From contig DZBG01000001.1 in assembly GCA_022729855.1 (NCBI GenBank), forward strand, positions 17,040 through 81,039: 64,000 nucleotides of DNA, given 5' to 3'. Of this stretch, positions 26,920 through 36,579 are shown piece by piece. This stretch comes from Bdellovibrio sp. (GTDB lineage: Bacteria > Bdellovibrionota > Bacteriovoracia > Bacteriovoracales > Bacteriovoracaceae). Made by a program: the position numbers and the translations under genes. The notes under the pieces are model-generated. The model saw nothing but the letters and a program-made list of their open reading frames with translations. It ran no database searches and was not told the DNA's origin. The number at the start of each line of letters is the position of its first letter. Position 1 is the first letter of the stretch.

Positions 26920-28481
26920 GTGATAACTTAACAGAATCGGGGAAAATTATGAAAGACAAGTATGTTCGTCGTTGGACGGAACTATTCTCAGAACAAATGG
27001 ATGTACGTTTAGAGAAACGTCAGAAACTAGAAGCAATGGGTTCTAATCCGTACAAGAACAACTTAAAGCCTTCGACATTATTCTCTGAACTTAATTCTCT
27101 CTATGCTGATAAAACAAAAGAAGAGCTTGGAGTGACTGAGAAAAAATATAAAGTGGCCGGCCGTGTGCTTATGGTGCGCGACTTTGGTAAAGCAGCATTT
27201 TTAACAGTTGATGATGGGTCTGCAGTGTTTCAGTTTTATGTAAAAAAAGATGTCACAACTGAGCAAGGATTTGCTGAATACAAACTTCTTGATTACGGCG
27301 ATATCGTTTACTCGGAAGGCCCAGTGTTTAAGACTGGTAAAGGTGAACTATCAATTGAATGTCACGAATTTGCTATCCTCACAAAATCGATTCGTCCACT
27401 TCCTGAAAAATTCCATGGTCTTGCAGATCAAGAATTAAAATATCGTATGCGCTACGTAGATATGATTATGGATAAAGAAGCGAGAGAGAAGCTCCGCACT
27501 CGTTCACAAATCACTCGCTATATTCGTGAGTTCTTTTACGGAAAAGATTTTTTAGAAGTCGAAACTCCGATGATGCATTCTGTGGCCGGTGGTGCAGCTG
27601 CAAAACCATTCGCTACTCATCACAATGCCCTTAATATGGAACTTTCTTTACGAATCGCTCCAGAGCTTCATTTAAAACGTCTTATCGTGGGTGGATACCC
27701 AAGAGTTTTTGAAATGAACCGTTGTTTCCGTAATGAAGGTTTATCAGTTAAACATAATCCAGAATTTACAACGATTGAGTTTTACCAAGCATATGCTACC
27801 TATGATGACTTAATGAGTTTAACAGAAGATCTTATTTCTGGACTTGGACGAGATGTAATCAAGAAAGAATCTATCATGTTCGGTGAAAATGAAATTTCAC
27901 TAAAAGCTCCTTTTGCTCGTATGACAATGAGAGAAGCAGTGATGAAGCATACAAATTCAACTGCTGAACAAGTCGTTGATCGCAATCACCTTCTTGGTCT
28001 TTTAAAAGATACTGATCTTGATCCAAAAAAATTAGCTAAAGCTTCTCATCATAAGCTTCTTGTTTTTGCTTTTGAAGAAAAAGTTGAGAGCAAGCTTATT
28101 CAACCAACATTTATTACTGAATATCCGACTGAGATCTCTCCACTTTCTCGTCGTAACGATGAAAATCCAGAGTATGTAGATCGTTTTGAATTTTTTATGA
28201 ACGGTTGGGAAATCGGGAACGCTTTCTCTGAGTTAAATAATCCTACTGATCAATTAGATCGTTTTGCTGATCAGGCCATGGCCAAAGATGCAGGGGACGA
28301 TGAAGCGACTGATGTGGATTACGATTTTGTTCGCGCTCTTGAATATGGAATGCCACCGACGGCTGGTCAAGGGATTGGGATTGATCGTCTTTGTATGATC
28401 CTGACTAATAGTTCAACAATTCGTGATGTTATTCTTTTCCCACTTCTTAAAAAAGAACACTTCTTTTCTGAAGAAGAATGA
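26916..28481 (+). CDS. lysS: Lysyl-tRNA synthetase, class II
   Basis: Charges tRNA-Lys. The 521-residue protein has the N-terminal OB-fold anticodon domain (about 75-185; KVAGRVLMVRDFGKAAFLTV) and the class II core with motif 1 around FLEVETPMMH, motif 2 with FEMNRCFRNEGLSVKHNPEFT, and motif 3 in GMPPTAGQGIGIDRLCMIL. About 15 extra residues precede the usual start, and an internal ATG at 26949 is possible, but the ATGA overlap with prfB favours 26916. The permease gene overlaps its stop the same way. Confidence 0.96.
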   Translation: MSDNLTESGKIMKDKYVRRWTELFSEQMDVRLEKRQKLEAMGSNPYKNNLKPSTLFSELNSLYADKTKEELGVTEKKYKVAGRVLMVRDFGKAAFLTVDDGSAVFQFYVKKDVTTEQGFAEYKLLDYGDIVYSEGPVFKTGKGELSIECHEFAILTKSIRPLPEKFHGLADQELKYRMRYVDMIMDKEAREKLRTRSQITRYIREFFYGKDFLEVETPMMHSVAGGAAAKPFATHHNALNMELSLRIAPELHLKRLIVGGYPRVFEMNRCFRNEGLSVKHNPEFTTIEFYQAYATYDDLMSLTEDLISGLGRDVIKKESIMFGENEISLKAPFARMTMREAVMKHTNSTAEQVVDRNHLLGLLKDTDLDPKKLAKASHHKLLVFAFEEKVESKLIQPTFITEYPTEISPLSRRNDENPEYVDRFEFFMNGWEIGNAFSELNNPTDQLDRFADQAMAKDAGDDEATDVDYDFVRALEYGMPPTAGQGIGIDRLCMILTNSSTIRDVILFPLLKKEHFFSEEE

Positions 28482-29680
28482 GACTAGAAAACTTCAAGGC
28501 CCTATTTAATATTTTAGTTCAAGGTCGGTCAGCAATGAATTTATTGCTGGCCACCTTTCTTAGTTTCTCATTTTCTATCTGTGTGATCTTGTGCACAGTC
28601 GGGCTAATGGATGGATTTGAACTCGTTCTCAAATCTGGACTTCGTTATTCATCAGGAGATTTAAATCTCCATCATCGCCAATCTTTTTTTAAAATAAGTC
28701 CTAAATTAGAAGAGTCTTTGAAAAGAGTGGGAATCAATCGCTATACAGGATTAATTCAACACGAAGGATTTCTTTTAAGTGATGGGAAAAGTCGTGGAGT
28801 TCTTCTCAAAGGAATTGAACCTCAGTCTTATTCTGAAACAACAGGACTTAAATTTGATCTTCATCAAGGTGAAATAGTTATTGGTGAAGTCTTGGCCCGT
28901 CAATTTGATCTAAAAATTGGTGATGAGATTGTTCTGGCCTTTGGAAAAGGAAATGAAAGTCTTGATTACCTTCCAGGCTTTAGACAATTCAAAATTTCAG
29001 GAATTGTGAAGCATGGTATCTATGAGAAAGATCTACGATTTGTTTATGCTTTAAAAGAAGATGTTGCAGGAGTTGTTGGAAGTGGAGAAATGGTAAATCA
29101 AATCCTTATTTCACTTTATCCACCTGAACAAAAAGATATAAGCCTTGATCATATCAGAGATGTTCAAACAGAGCTTCAACATGATCTTCCTAAAAATTAT
29201 ATTTTAAGACCATTCTGGTATGAGTTTTCTTCTCTTCTGCAAGCTGTGAAAGTCGAGAAGTTCTCGATTGGTATGATTTTGCAGTTAATAGTGATTGTAG
29301 CCGTTTTTAATATTGCTGCCTTTGTTATTTATCTCTCAGAGAAAAAGGCCCGTGAAATTTTTCTTATTCGTGCCCTAGGCGTCAGTATGAATCAGATTTG
29401 GAAATTCTGGCTGATCATGATTACTATTGTTTGGGTTCTCTCTTGTGGAGGAGCTTTTATTTTAAGTCTCATTTTTAATTGGGGATTGGCCCATCTTTCA
29501 ATCTTTCAAGTTCCAGGTGATATTTATGTCCTCTCACAATTAAGTTTATCTATTAGTCGTTCAGAATATATTACTGTGTATGGCCTCTCACTTGCTTGGG
29601 TTCTTATGGCCCTGGCTTTTGGTTACTGGCGACTTCGTCGTCGTTCAATTCTGCAAGGCCTTCGTTTGGAGTTCCAATAA
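28478..29680 (+). CDS. Lipoprotein-releasing ABC permease (LolC/LolE type)
   Basis: Inner-membrane permease that lifts lipoproteins from the inner membrane for transfer to the outer membrane. The 400-residue protein has TM1 at about 21-46, a large periplasmic domain (about 47-260), and three C-terminal helices (about 266-287, 310-336, 365-388), the MacB/FtsX-type layout. Only one permease gene lies beside the ATPase, so the transporter may be a homodimer (LolF-like) rather than LolC plus LolE. Start overlaps lysS (ATGA); its stop overlaps lolD (TAATG). Confidence 0.85.
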   Translation: MRLENFKALFNILVQGRSAMNLLLATFLSFSFSICVILCTVGLMDGFELVLKSGLRYSSGDLNLHHRQSFFKISPKLEESLKRVGINRYTGLIQHEGFLLSDGKSRGVLLKGIEPQSYSETTGLKFDLHQGEIVIGEVLARQFDLKIGDEIVLAFGKGNESLDYLPGFRQFKISGIVKHGIYEKDLRFVYALKEDVAGVVGSGEMVNQILISLYPPEQKDISLDHIRDVQTELQHDLPKNYILRPFWYEFSSLLQAVKVEKFSIGMILQLIVIVAVFNIAAFVIYLSEKKAREIFLIRALGVSMNQIWKFWLIMITIVWVLSCGGAFILSLIFNWGLAHLSIFQVPGDIYVLSQLSLSISRSEYITVYGLSLAWVLMALAFGYWRLRRRSILQGLRLEFQ

Positions 29681-30339
29681 TGAGTTTTATTCAATTACAA
29701 CAAGTGCATAAATCTTTTTCTCAAACCCATGTTTTGCGTGGAATAAGTTTAAATATTAAGGAAAAAGAAGTGGTGGCGATTCGTGGGGCCTCGGGCTCAG
29801 GAAAATCCACACTTTTTTATCTCTTGGGAGGCCTTGACCGGCCAACTAAGGGACAGGTTTTTGTTAATGGTCAGAATTTATCTGAAATGAATGAAGAGGG
29901 CCTTGCTCAATATAGAAATAGTTATGTTGGCTTTGTTTTTCAATTTCACTTTCTTTTGCCATCTATGACTTGTCAGGAAAACATACTTTTGCCGGCACGC
30001 ATTGGACAAAAAGATCTAAATAAAGTCACTCTAGAGATGAAAAAATTAGCTGAATTCCTAGGCGTGACCCATTGTTTAAGTAAATCTCCTCATGAAATCT
30101 CAGGTGGTGAGCAGCAACGAATTAATATTATTCGAGCTCTTTCACTGCGTCCTAAACTTCTTCTCTGTGATGAGCCCACAGGAAATCTTGACTCTAAAAA
30201 CTCAAACAAAGTAGTGGGACTTCTCAAAGACCTTGCGAGTGAATTTGGCGCAACGCTAATGGTTGTCACTCACGACGAGAAAGTTGCATCGCAATTTGAG
30301 CGCAAAATAGTGATTGAAGATGGTCAGATAATTAGCTAG
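29680..30339 (+). CDS. lolD: LolD, lipoprotein-releasing ABC ATPase
   Basis: ATP-binding subunit of 219 residues powering lipoprotein release. Walker A GASGSGKST at 36-44, signature SGGEQQR at 141-147 and Walker B LLLCDEPTGNLD with D164/E165 are all intact; the Q-loop reads FQFHFLLPSMT. The ATG overlaps the permease stop by one base; an earlier in-frame start would lie inside the permease gene and add residues foreign to the family. Confidence 0.92.
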   Translation: MSFIQLQQVHKSFSQTHVLRGISLNIKEKEVVAIRGASGSGKSTLFYLLGGLDRPTKGQVFVNGQNLSEMNEEGLAQYRNSYVGFVFQFHFLLPSMTCQENILLPARIGQKDLNKVTLEMKKLAEFLGVTHCLSKSPHEISGGEQQRINIIRALSLRPKLLLCDEPTGNLDSKNSNKVVGLLKDLASEFGATLMVVTHDEKVASQFERKIVIEDGQIIS

Positions 30340-30390
30340 TATTTCGGTCTGCGTTGCAATGCTAAATCTAAAGTTCTTACGGGAGTCAAG

Positions 30391-32691
30391 TTGAAACAGA
30401 TTCGACTGACATTAATTATTTTTACTATGTTTATGGCCCAAGTGGTTATGGCACAGGAAGTTATCGGGCCAATCCGTGAACTATTCAGAATCGATGATAT
30501 TGAAGTTGAAGGCACGCGCAAAGTAGAACCAGAAGCAGTTATCGAAAAGATGGGCTCTAAAAAAGAGATGATGCTTGATAACTATCTTTTAAGAAAAGAT
30601 CTCTCTCGAATTTATGATATGAAATATTTCGAAGAGGTTGAAGCTTACCATAAAGTTAAAAACGGGAAAAATATCCTCCTGTTTAAACTCAAAGAAAAAC
30701 CAATCATTTCAAAGCTTTCATTCGAAGGTAATGATGAAATCAATGATGATGATCTTAAAGGTCAAATTAAAACTAAAGAATTCAATATCCTCGATATTGG
30801 AACATTAAAAAACGATATCCTACTTCTTCAAAAGCATTACGAAGAGAAGGGATTCTTTCTAGCCACTGCGACTTACGAGTTGATTGATGGGCCCAACGGT
30901 ACAGTAGAAGTAAAATATAAAATTAAAGAATATGATAAGGTACTTGTTAAAAAAGTAACCATCCTTGGTAACAAGGCGATTAATGATCTAGAGCTTAAAG
31001 GCTTCATGCAAACGAAAGAGGAAAGTTATTTTGCTTTCTTATCTGGTTCAGGAAACTTTAAAGAGATCAATTTTCAAACAGATATTGAGCGTTTGAAGTA
31101 TCTTTATAAAACTCGCGGTTATCTCCAAATCAATATTCAAAATCCTGAAGTGACAGTGTCGGAAGATAAAAAATGGATTTTTATTACGATGCGTATGACT
31201 GAGGGGCCGCAGTTCTCTGTGAACAATGTATCATTTAATGGAGAGCTTCTTTTCACCAACGAAGAGATGAGTGAAAAGTTAAAAATCAAATCAGGTGAAA
31301 TTTATAACGAAGAGAATCTTCGTCTTGATATTCAAACTTTAACAGAGATGTATCAGGATAAAGGTTACGCTTTTGCCAACGTTCTCAGAACATTGGAAAT
31401 CGTTCCTGGTGAAAATAAAGTAGATGTTTCTTTCTCATTTGAGAAAGGACAGCTGGCCTATTTTGGTAAAATCATTGTTAAGGGTAATACTAAAACAAGA
31501 GATAAAGTTGTTCGCCGCGAACTTAAAATCAAAGAGGGCGAGCTTTATTCTGGGTCTGGACTTCGTCTTTCAAAAGATGCCGTTAACCGTTTAGGATTTT
31601 TCCAGCCTGACAGCGTGGTCTTCAATACTGTGACTCGTAAGGGTACTGATAACGTACTAGATGTTGAAATTTCAATTAAAGAACGTGCCACAGGGCAGAT
31701 TTCACTCGGTGCGGGTTATTCAACAGCAACGAAAGGATTTGTTCAGGCTTCAATCGCTCAGAATAACTTTAGAGGATTAGGGCAAAACTTAAACTTCAAC
31801 CTTTCATACTCTGCCCGCCAACAGATTTATAATGTAGGCTTCACTGAGCCGTATCTATTCGATACGAAGTGGACGGCCGGAGTTGATTACTACCAGACAA
31901 TCTCATATTTTATTCGTTCATTTGCTTATAGAAAGCATGGAGCAGATCTCCGCGTTGGACACCCAATCTATGAATACACAAGATTGTTTTTAACTTATCG
32001 TTATGAAGACAATAAGGTGAGTGAAGTTATTAACCCAACAATTGATCAAAAAATTGAGAACGGGTCAGCTTCGTCTTTAACTGCATCAATTGTGCATGAT
32101 CGCCGTAATAATATTTTTGAGCCCACAGCGGGTTACTACGGAACAACTTCCCTAGAGTACACTGGTCTTGGTGGAACAATGAGATGGCTTAAAGCGGAAG
32201 CTGAAGGTCGTTACTATAAGCCACTTATTGGAGATCTGGTTTTCCGTTCTCGCGTGAATACTTCGAGACTTTTTAAGACTACAGAGCGTGGGATTCCACG
32301 TGTAGAGAAATTCTCTCTTGGTGGTGCAAGAAACATGCGTGGATATAATCTTGAAGATATTGGACCACTTATTAATACTACCAATAGCAGTACTGGTGCT
32401 GCTGATACTTTCAACGCAGGGGGACTTATGACCTTGCTTGCGACAGCAGAACTTGAGCATCCCCTTGTGAAAGAAGCAGGACTTAAATGGGTACTCTTTT
32501 ATGATGCAGGTAACGTTTACGCTGATCATATTGGTGAAAATGGAAATTACTCACTTCGCCAAAATTACGGCTTTGGATTCCGTTGGTTCTCACCAATTGG
32601 TGTGCTGCGTTTTGAATTCGGTTTTCCAATTAATAAGCGTGAAAGAGAAGCTTCAAACCAGTTCAATTTTGACATAGGACAATTGTTCTAA
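30391..32691 (+). CDS. bamA: BamA, outer-membrane barrel assembly factor
   Basis: Central Omp85 protein inserting beta-barrels into the outer membrane. The 766-residue protein has a signal peptide (about 1-21), five POTRA domains (about 30-350, visible as repeated beta-alpha-alpha-beta-beta units ending in GxF/GY turns), and a C-terminal 16-stranded barrel with the RGY motif (NMRGYNLEDIGP, about 648-659) and final Phe. The start is a TTG with GGGAG upstream; the next ATG would destroy the signal peptide. skp follows after 49 bases. Confidence 0.95.
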   Translation: MKQIRLTLIIFTMFMAQVVMAQEVIGPIRELFRIDDIEVEGTRKVEPEAVIEKMGSKKEMMLDNYLLRKDLSRIYDMKYFEEVEAYHKVKNGKNILLFKLKEKPIISKLSFEGNDEINDDDLKGQIKTKEFNILDIGTLKNDILLLQKHYEEKGFFLATATYELIDGPNGTVEVKYKIKEYDKVLVKKVTILGNKAINDLELKGFMQTKEESYFAFLSGSGNFKEINFQTDIERLKYLYKTRGYLQINIQNPEVTVSEDKKWIFITMRMTEGPQFSVNNVSFNGELLFTNEEMSEKLKIKSGEIYNEENLRLDIQTLTEMYQDKGYAFANVLRTLEIVPGENKVDVSFSFEKGQLAYFGKIIVKGNTKTRDKVVRRELKIKEGELYSGSGLRLSKDAVNRLGFFQPDSVVFNTVTRKGTDNVLDVEISIKERATGQISLGAGYSTATKGFVQASIAQNNFRGLGQNLNFNLSYSARQQIYNVGFTEPYLFDTKWTAGVDYYQTISYFIRSFAYRKHGADLRVGHPIYEYTRLFLTYRYEDNKVSEVINPTIDQKIENGSASSLTASIVHDRRNNIFEPTAGYYGTTSLEYTGLGGTMRWLKAEAEGRYYKPLIGDLVFRSRVNTSRLFKTTERGIPRVEKFSLGGARNMRGYNLEDIGPLINTTNSSTGAADTFNAGGLMTLLATAELEHPLVKEAGLKWVLFYDAGNVYADHIGENGNYSLRQNYGFGFRWFSPIGVLRFEFGFPINKREREASNQFNFDIGQLF

Positions 32692-32740
32692 TCGTTGTAA
32701 CATTTTCCCCAAATAAACATCCCTCTTAGGAGTAGCTTTT

Positions 32741-33253
32741 ATGAAGTTTGCTGTACTATTTTTAGCTCTATGCTTCGCCTCATCATCATTTGCCACAGTG
32801 ACTGTTGGTTTGGTCGACATTCAAAAAGTCATCACAACAATTAAAGATGGAAAGAACGTGATGAAGTCACTTGAAAAATCTTTTAATGATAAAAAAGCGA
32901 TTTTAAGTAAAGAAGAAGTAAAAATTAAAAAAGCTCAAGAAGATTATAAAAAACAAAGTGCTATTTTGTCTGACCAAGCACGCGCTACTAAAGAGCGTGA
33001 TATTCAACAAATGATGCTTGGCCTTCAGAATAAAACAATGGAATACCAAAAAGATATTCAAGCTCAAGAGCAAACTCTTAAAAAGCCAATCTTAGAAAAA
33101 CTTCGTCCAATTATTGATGAAGTGTCTAAAGCAAGCGAAGTTGCTATTACATTTGAACTTTCTGCTGCTCCCATTGTTTACGCTGAATCTAAAAAAGATA
33201 TTACTGATGAAGTCATCAAGGCATACGACAAGAAACATACTGGCAAAAAATAA
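32741..33253 (+). CDS. skp: Skp/OmpH-family periplasmic chaperone
   Basis: Holds unfolded outer-membrane proteins on the way to BamA. The 170-residue protein has a signal peptide (about 1-18), the VGLVDIQKVITT start strand, a long charged coiled-coil arm (about 35-120, Lys/Glu/Gln-rich) and a short C-terminal strand. Size and neighbours (bamA before, lpxD after) are the textbook arrangement. Its stop overlaps the lpxD start (TAATG). Confidence 0.9.
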   Translation: MKFAVLFLALCFASSSFATVTVGLVDIQKVITTIKDGKNVMKSLEKSFNDKKAILSKEEVKIKKAQEDYKKQSAILSDQARATKERDIQQMMLGLQNKTMEYQKDIQAQEQTLKKPILEKLRPIIDEVSKASEVAITFELSAAPIVYAESKKDITDEVIKAYDKKHTGKK

Positions 33254-34305
33254 TGAAAATAAGTGTTCTTAAAAAATTTGATTCAACTCTTAATTTTAAG
33301 TTCAATGCTGATTGGGCCCATGACCTAGAAACGATCGCTAATATCGACAATCTAAGGGCCCACACTTTTGTGTTTGTAAAAAACATTAAATTTTTTAATA
33401 AATTAGAAACAAAATTAAACACCGGGGACTTCAACGAAGCCGGTGTTATTTTTGAAGAAAAGTTTTTCAATACACTAAAACCAGAAATCATTTCTGTTTT
33501 AGAGTCAAAGCTTGCCTGGATTGCTACTTCAGCGAATGTCGCTCTTTCTTTAACTCATATTTCAAAACCATTTTACGATAAAAAACTTGGCGGAGTGAAT
33601 TCTCAAGTGGACGGCCGCCAAATGGGCACAGCTGATATTCATCCTTCTGCTCTTGTGGCACAGAATGTTTTTATTGGTGAGTACGTAAAGATTGCTGCCA
33701 ATGTTGAAATCATGCCAGGCTCAGTGATTCTTCCTTATTCTGAAATTGGAGAGGGAACAATTATTTATCCGAATGTGAGTATTTATCCGTTCTCAAAAAT
33801 CGGGAAAAATTGTCGTTTTCATTCAAGTGTTGTTATTGGAAGTGATGGTTTTGGTTATACATTTAATCAAGGTCAACATCAGAAAATTTGGCATATGGGT
33901 GGAGTTGAAATTCATGATGATGTTGAGATTGGTGCTAATAGTGCAGTAGATGCGGGAACTTTTTCTCCCACAATAATTGGTTCAGGGACTCGTATTGATA
34001 ACTCTGTTCAAATTGCTCACAACTGTAAAGTTGGCCGTGGTTGTATCTTGTGTGGTCATTCAGGACTAGCAGGAAGTGCTGTCATTGAAGACTATGTTGT
34101 TCTTGGTGGCAAAGCAGGAGTCGGACCTGATGCTCATTTAGGTATGGGCACTCAAGTGGCCGGTGCGGCGATGGTGAATGAAAGTGCAGTTTGGCCTGCA
34201 GGCTCTAAGCTTGGTGGGCATCCAGCTCGTGATTTAAAAGAGTGGATGAGAGGCTTTGCCTATATTCGAAAAATGTCTTTAAAGGATACGAAAGCTAAGG
34301 AGTAA
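33253..34305 (+). CDS. lpxD: LpxD, UDP-3-O-acylglucosamine N-acyltransferase
   Basis: Third step of lipid A synthesis: adds the N-linked acyl chain. The 350-residue protein has an N-terminal uridine-binding domain (about 1-110), then a left-handed beta-helix of hexapeptide repeats, with the catalytic His in VQIAHNCKVGRG (about 256) and the C-terminal helix with PARDLKEWMRG. Length is typical. Confidence 0.94.
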   Translation: MKISVLKKFDSTLNFKFNADWAHDLETIANIDNLRAHTFVFVKNIKFFNKLETKLNTGDFNEAGVIFEEKFFNTLKPEIISVLESKLAWIATSANVALSLTHISKPFYDKKLGGVNSQVDGRQMGTADIHPSALVAQNVFIGEYVKIAANVEIMPGSVILPYSEIGEGTIIYPNVSIYPFSKIGKNCRFHSSVVIGSDGFGYTFNQGQHQKIWHMGGVEIHDDVEIGANSAVDAGTFSPTIIGSGTRIDNSVQIAHNCKVGRGCILCGHSGLAGSAVIEDYVVLGGKAGVGPDAHLGMGTQVAGAAMVNESAVWPAGSKLGGHPARDLKEWMRGFAYIRKMSLKDTKAKE

Positions 34306-34309
34306 TCAG

Positions 34310-34810
34310 ATGATGATGAACAAACAAAAAGTGATGGAATTTCTTCCTCACCGAGATCCTTTTCTTTTCATCGATACAGTCGTTGAACTTGTTCTGAATG
34401 AAGAAGTAAAAGGCAAGCAAGGTCCTTTTACTCCCACAGAACTCATTGGTTCAAAATCAGTTTGTACATTCAAAGTAGATCATTCAGTTAAAGTTCTTGA
34501 AGGGCATTTTCCTGGAAATCCTATTCTTCCAGGTGTAGTTCAAGTTGAGATGATGGCCCAGGCTGCTTCTTTTGTGGCTACAAAATGTTTAGATGGAGAT
34601 TTTAATGATTATAAAATCGAAGTTATTTTAATTTCAATTGATCAAGCAAGATTCAGAAGACCAGTTGTTCCACCTATGGATCTCGTGATCCATTCAACTC
34701 TGTCTAAAGTTCGTGGTCCTATTCAAATGTATGATTGCGAAATTTTCTGTGGAAAAGACCTCATTTCACAATGTTCAGTAATGGCTTCTTTAAAATTTGA
34801 TAAAAAGTGA
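34310..34810 (+). CDS. fabZ: FabZ, (3R)-hydroxyacyl-ACP dehydratase
   Basis: Hot-dog-fold dehydratase of fatty-acid elongation, competing with LpxA/LpxD for hydroxyacyl-ACP. The 166-residue protein carries FLPHRDPFLFID and the active-site motif GHFPGNPILPGV with His66 and Glu80. About 15 residues longer than the usual FabZ. It lies between lpxD and lpxA as in many Gram-negative bacteria. Confidence 0.94.
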   Translation: MMMNKQKVMEFLPHRDPFLFIDTVVELVLNEEVKGKQGPFTPTELIGSKSVCTFKVDHSVKVLEGHFPGNPILPGVVQVEMMAQAASFVATKCLDGDFNDYKIEVILISIDQARFRRPVVPPMDLVIHSTLSKVRGPIQMYDCEIFCGKDLISQCSVMASLKFDKK

Positions 34811-34819
34811 GAAAAAAGT

Positions 34820-35617
34820 ATGAGTGCAGATGTTCATGCAATGGCCTTTATTCACCCAGAGGCAAAAATTGGTAAAAATGTAAAAGTTGGACCTTTCTGT
34901 GTGATTGGTGCGAATGTTACTGTGGGAGACGATTGTGTTTTCCATTCTAATGTTGTGGTTGATGGTCACACGACCATTGGAAATAACAATACGTTTTTTC
35001 AATTCGGCTCAATTGGTGCTCCACCTCAAGATAATTCTTATAAAGGTGAGCCTACTGAAACAATTATCGGAAACAATAATACGTTTCGCGAGTATGTTTC
35101 AATTCACCGTGGAACTTTAAAACAAGATAAAAAAACCATCGTTGGTTCTAACTCTTTATTCATGGCCTATTGTCATATTGCTCACGATTGTACTCTTGGA
35201 AACAATATTACAATGGCAAACTCTGTGAACTTAGCAGGACATGTGAATATTGGTGATAAAGTGATTATTGGTGGTAACACTGGTATTTCTCAATTCGTAA
35301 CACTTGGTAAAGGTGCTTATATCGGTGGGGGATCAGGAATTGATCGTGATATTCCTCATTTTTGTGCCGCTTACGGAAACCGTGTTCGCCTTAAAGGAAT
35401 CAATATTATTGGTCTTAAACGCCAAGGTCACTCAAAAGAGATCGTTTCTGAAGTGGTAGATTTTTACCGCACGATGGAAGCCTCAGCTCTTGCACCTAGG
35501 GCCTTTGTTGCTCATGCAGAGTTCATGGAAGAATTTAAGAATAATATTGTGGTTCAAGAGATCGCAGCATTCATTCAAAAAAGTGAAATTGGAATCGCGC
35601 CATTCATGGCCGATTAG
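34820..35617 (+). CDS. lpxA: LpxA, UDP-GlcNAc (or analogue) acyltransferase
   Basis: First acylation in lipid A synthesis. The 265-residue protein is a beta-helix of hexapeptide repeats with the catalytic His122 in CHIAHDCTLG and the C-terminal helical part starting NIIGLKRQGHSKE. If the neighbouring oxidoreductase makes a 3-keto/3-amino sugar nucleotide, this enzyme would use the 3-amino substrate; the sequence alone does not decide this. Confidence 0.95.
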   Translation: MSADVHAMAFIHPEAKIGKNVKVGPFCVIGANVTVGDDCVFHSNVVVDGHTTIGNNNTFFQFGSIGAPPQDNSYKGEPTETIIGNNNTFREYVSIHRGTLKQDKKTIVGSNSLFMAYCHIAHDCTLGNNITMANSVNLAGHVNIGDKVIIGGNTGISQFVTLGKGAYIGGGSGIDRDIPHFCAAYGNRVRLKGINIIGLKRQGHSKEIVSEVVDFYRTMEASALAPRAFVAHAEFMEEFKNNIVVQEIAAFIQKSEIGIAPFMAD

Positions 35618-35625
35618 GTTGAATT

Positions 35626-36579
35626 ATGAAAAAAGTTAAAGTTGCAGTTATCGGATATGGTCACTTAGGAAAATGGCATTGCCAAAAAGTTGCGGCCCAC
35701 GCTGATGTGGCCGATTTTGTGGCGATCGTTGAAAAATTTCCTCAAGGGCAAGAAGCGGCTAAGGCCAATCACCCTAATGTAAAAGTTGTTTCAGAGATTT
35801 CAGAAATCATTAATGAAATCGATGCCGCTTTTATTGTGACTCCAACATCAACTCACTTTGCTTTAAGTAAATACCTTCTTGAAAATAATAAACACATCTT
35901 TTGCGAGAAGCCTGTTTGTTCAAATGATGAAGAGGCCATGGCCTTAACAAAAATAGCTCAAGATAAAAAAATGGTTTTCCAAGTAGGACATTCTGAAAGA
36001 TGTCACGAGGCTTGGGAGAAGTTAGCTGAAGAGCTTGGGCAAGTTCAACGACCATTTACTATTCGTATCAATCGCGTGGCGGCCTTTAAAGGCCGTGCCA
36101 CAGATGTAGATGTGGTTCAAGATCTGGCCATTCATGATCTAGACCTTCTTACTTATATTTTGAAATTTAATCCAGTAAGTGTTCGTGCAGACGGATACAA
36201 AATCCGAACAGATAAGTGGGATCACGCAACGATGGAGCTCACAGATGCTAATGGATCTGTGGCCTATATTACTGTTGGACGAAATCACGTGAAAGAAATT
36301 CGAGATGTAGAGATTACTTCTCAATCAGGAATGATTTACGTGGATCTCTTTGCCAATAAATATGCGACATCACCCTCTGGCCAATATTCAGAAGGTGTTT
36401 TTGTGAAAGAAGAGAATTACGCAAAACGTGACCATCTTCTTGTTGAGCACGGATATTTTTATGATTCAATTCTTAACGGGGCTCCAGTCTTTGTGAATTT
36501 TAATGATGGAGTGAAAGCGGTTCATCTTGTTGATTCAGTTCTTAAGGCCTTAGAAACTAAAAAAACGGTTCAAGTCTAA
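35626..36579 (+). CDS. Gfo/Idh/MocA-family oxidoreductase in the lipid A cluster
   Basis: NAD(P)-dependent sugar dehydrogenase of 317 residues. The Rossmann motif GYGHLG is at 10-15 and the family EKP at 94-96 (FCEKPVCSN), followed by the alpha/beta substrate domain. It stands 8 bases after lpxA and overlaps lpxB (TAATG), so it should act on a lipid A precursor. Known precedent: GnnA, a Gfo/Idh enzyme that oxidises UDP-GlcNAc at C3 for 2,3-diamino lipid A, works with the aminotransferase GnnB. No GnnB-like gene is in this window. Symbol withheld for that reason. Confidence 0.85.
   Translation: MKKVKVAVIGYGHLGKWHCQKVAAHADVADFVAIVEKFPQGQEAAKANHPNVKVVSEISEIINEIDAAFIVTPTSTHFALSKYLLENNKHIFCEKPVCSNDEEAMALTKIAQDKKMVFQVGHSERCHEAWEKLAEELGQVQRPFTIRINRVAAFKGRATDVDVVQDLAIHDLDLLTYILKFNPVSVRADGYKIRTDKWDHATMELTDANGSVAYITVGRNHVKEIRDVEITSQSGMIYVDLFANKYATSPSGQYSEGVFVKEENYAKRDHLLVEHGYFYDSILNGAPVFVNFNDGVKAVHLVDSVLKALETKKTVQV

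Noticed and set aside
32152..32529. Minus-strand open frame of 125 codons in the bamA barrel region
   Set aside because: Antisense shadow of a clearly conserved gene, with Ser/Thr-rich composition and no ribosome site.
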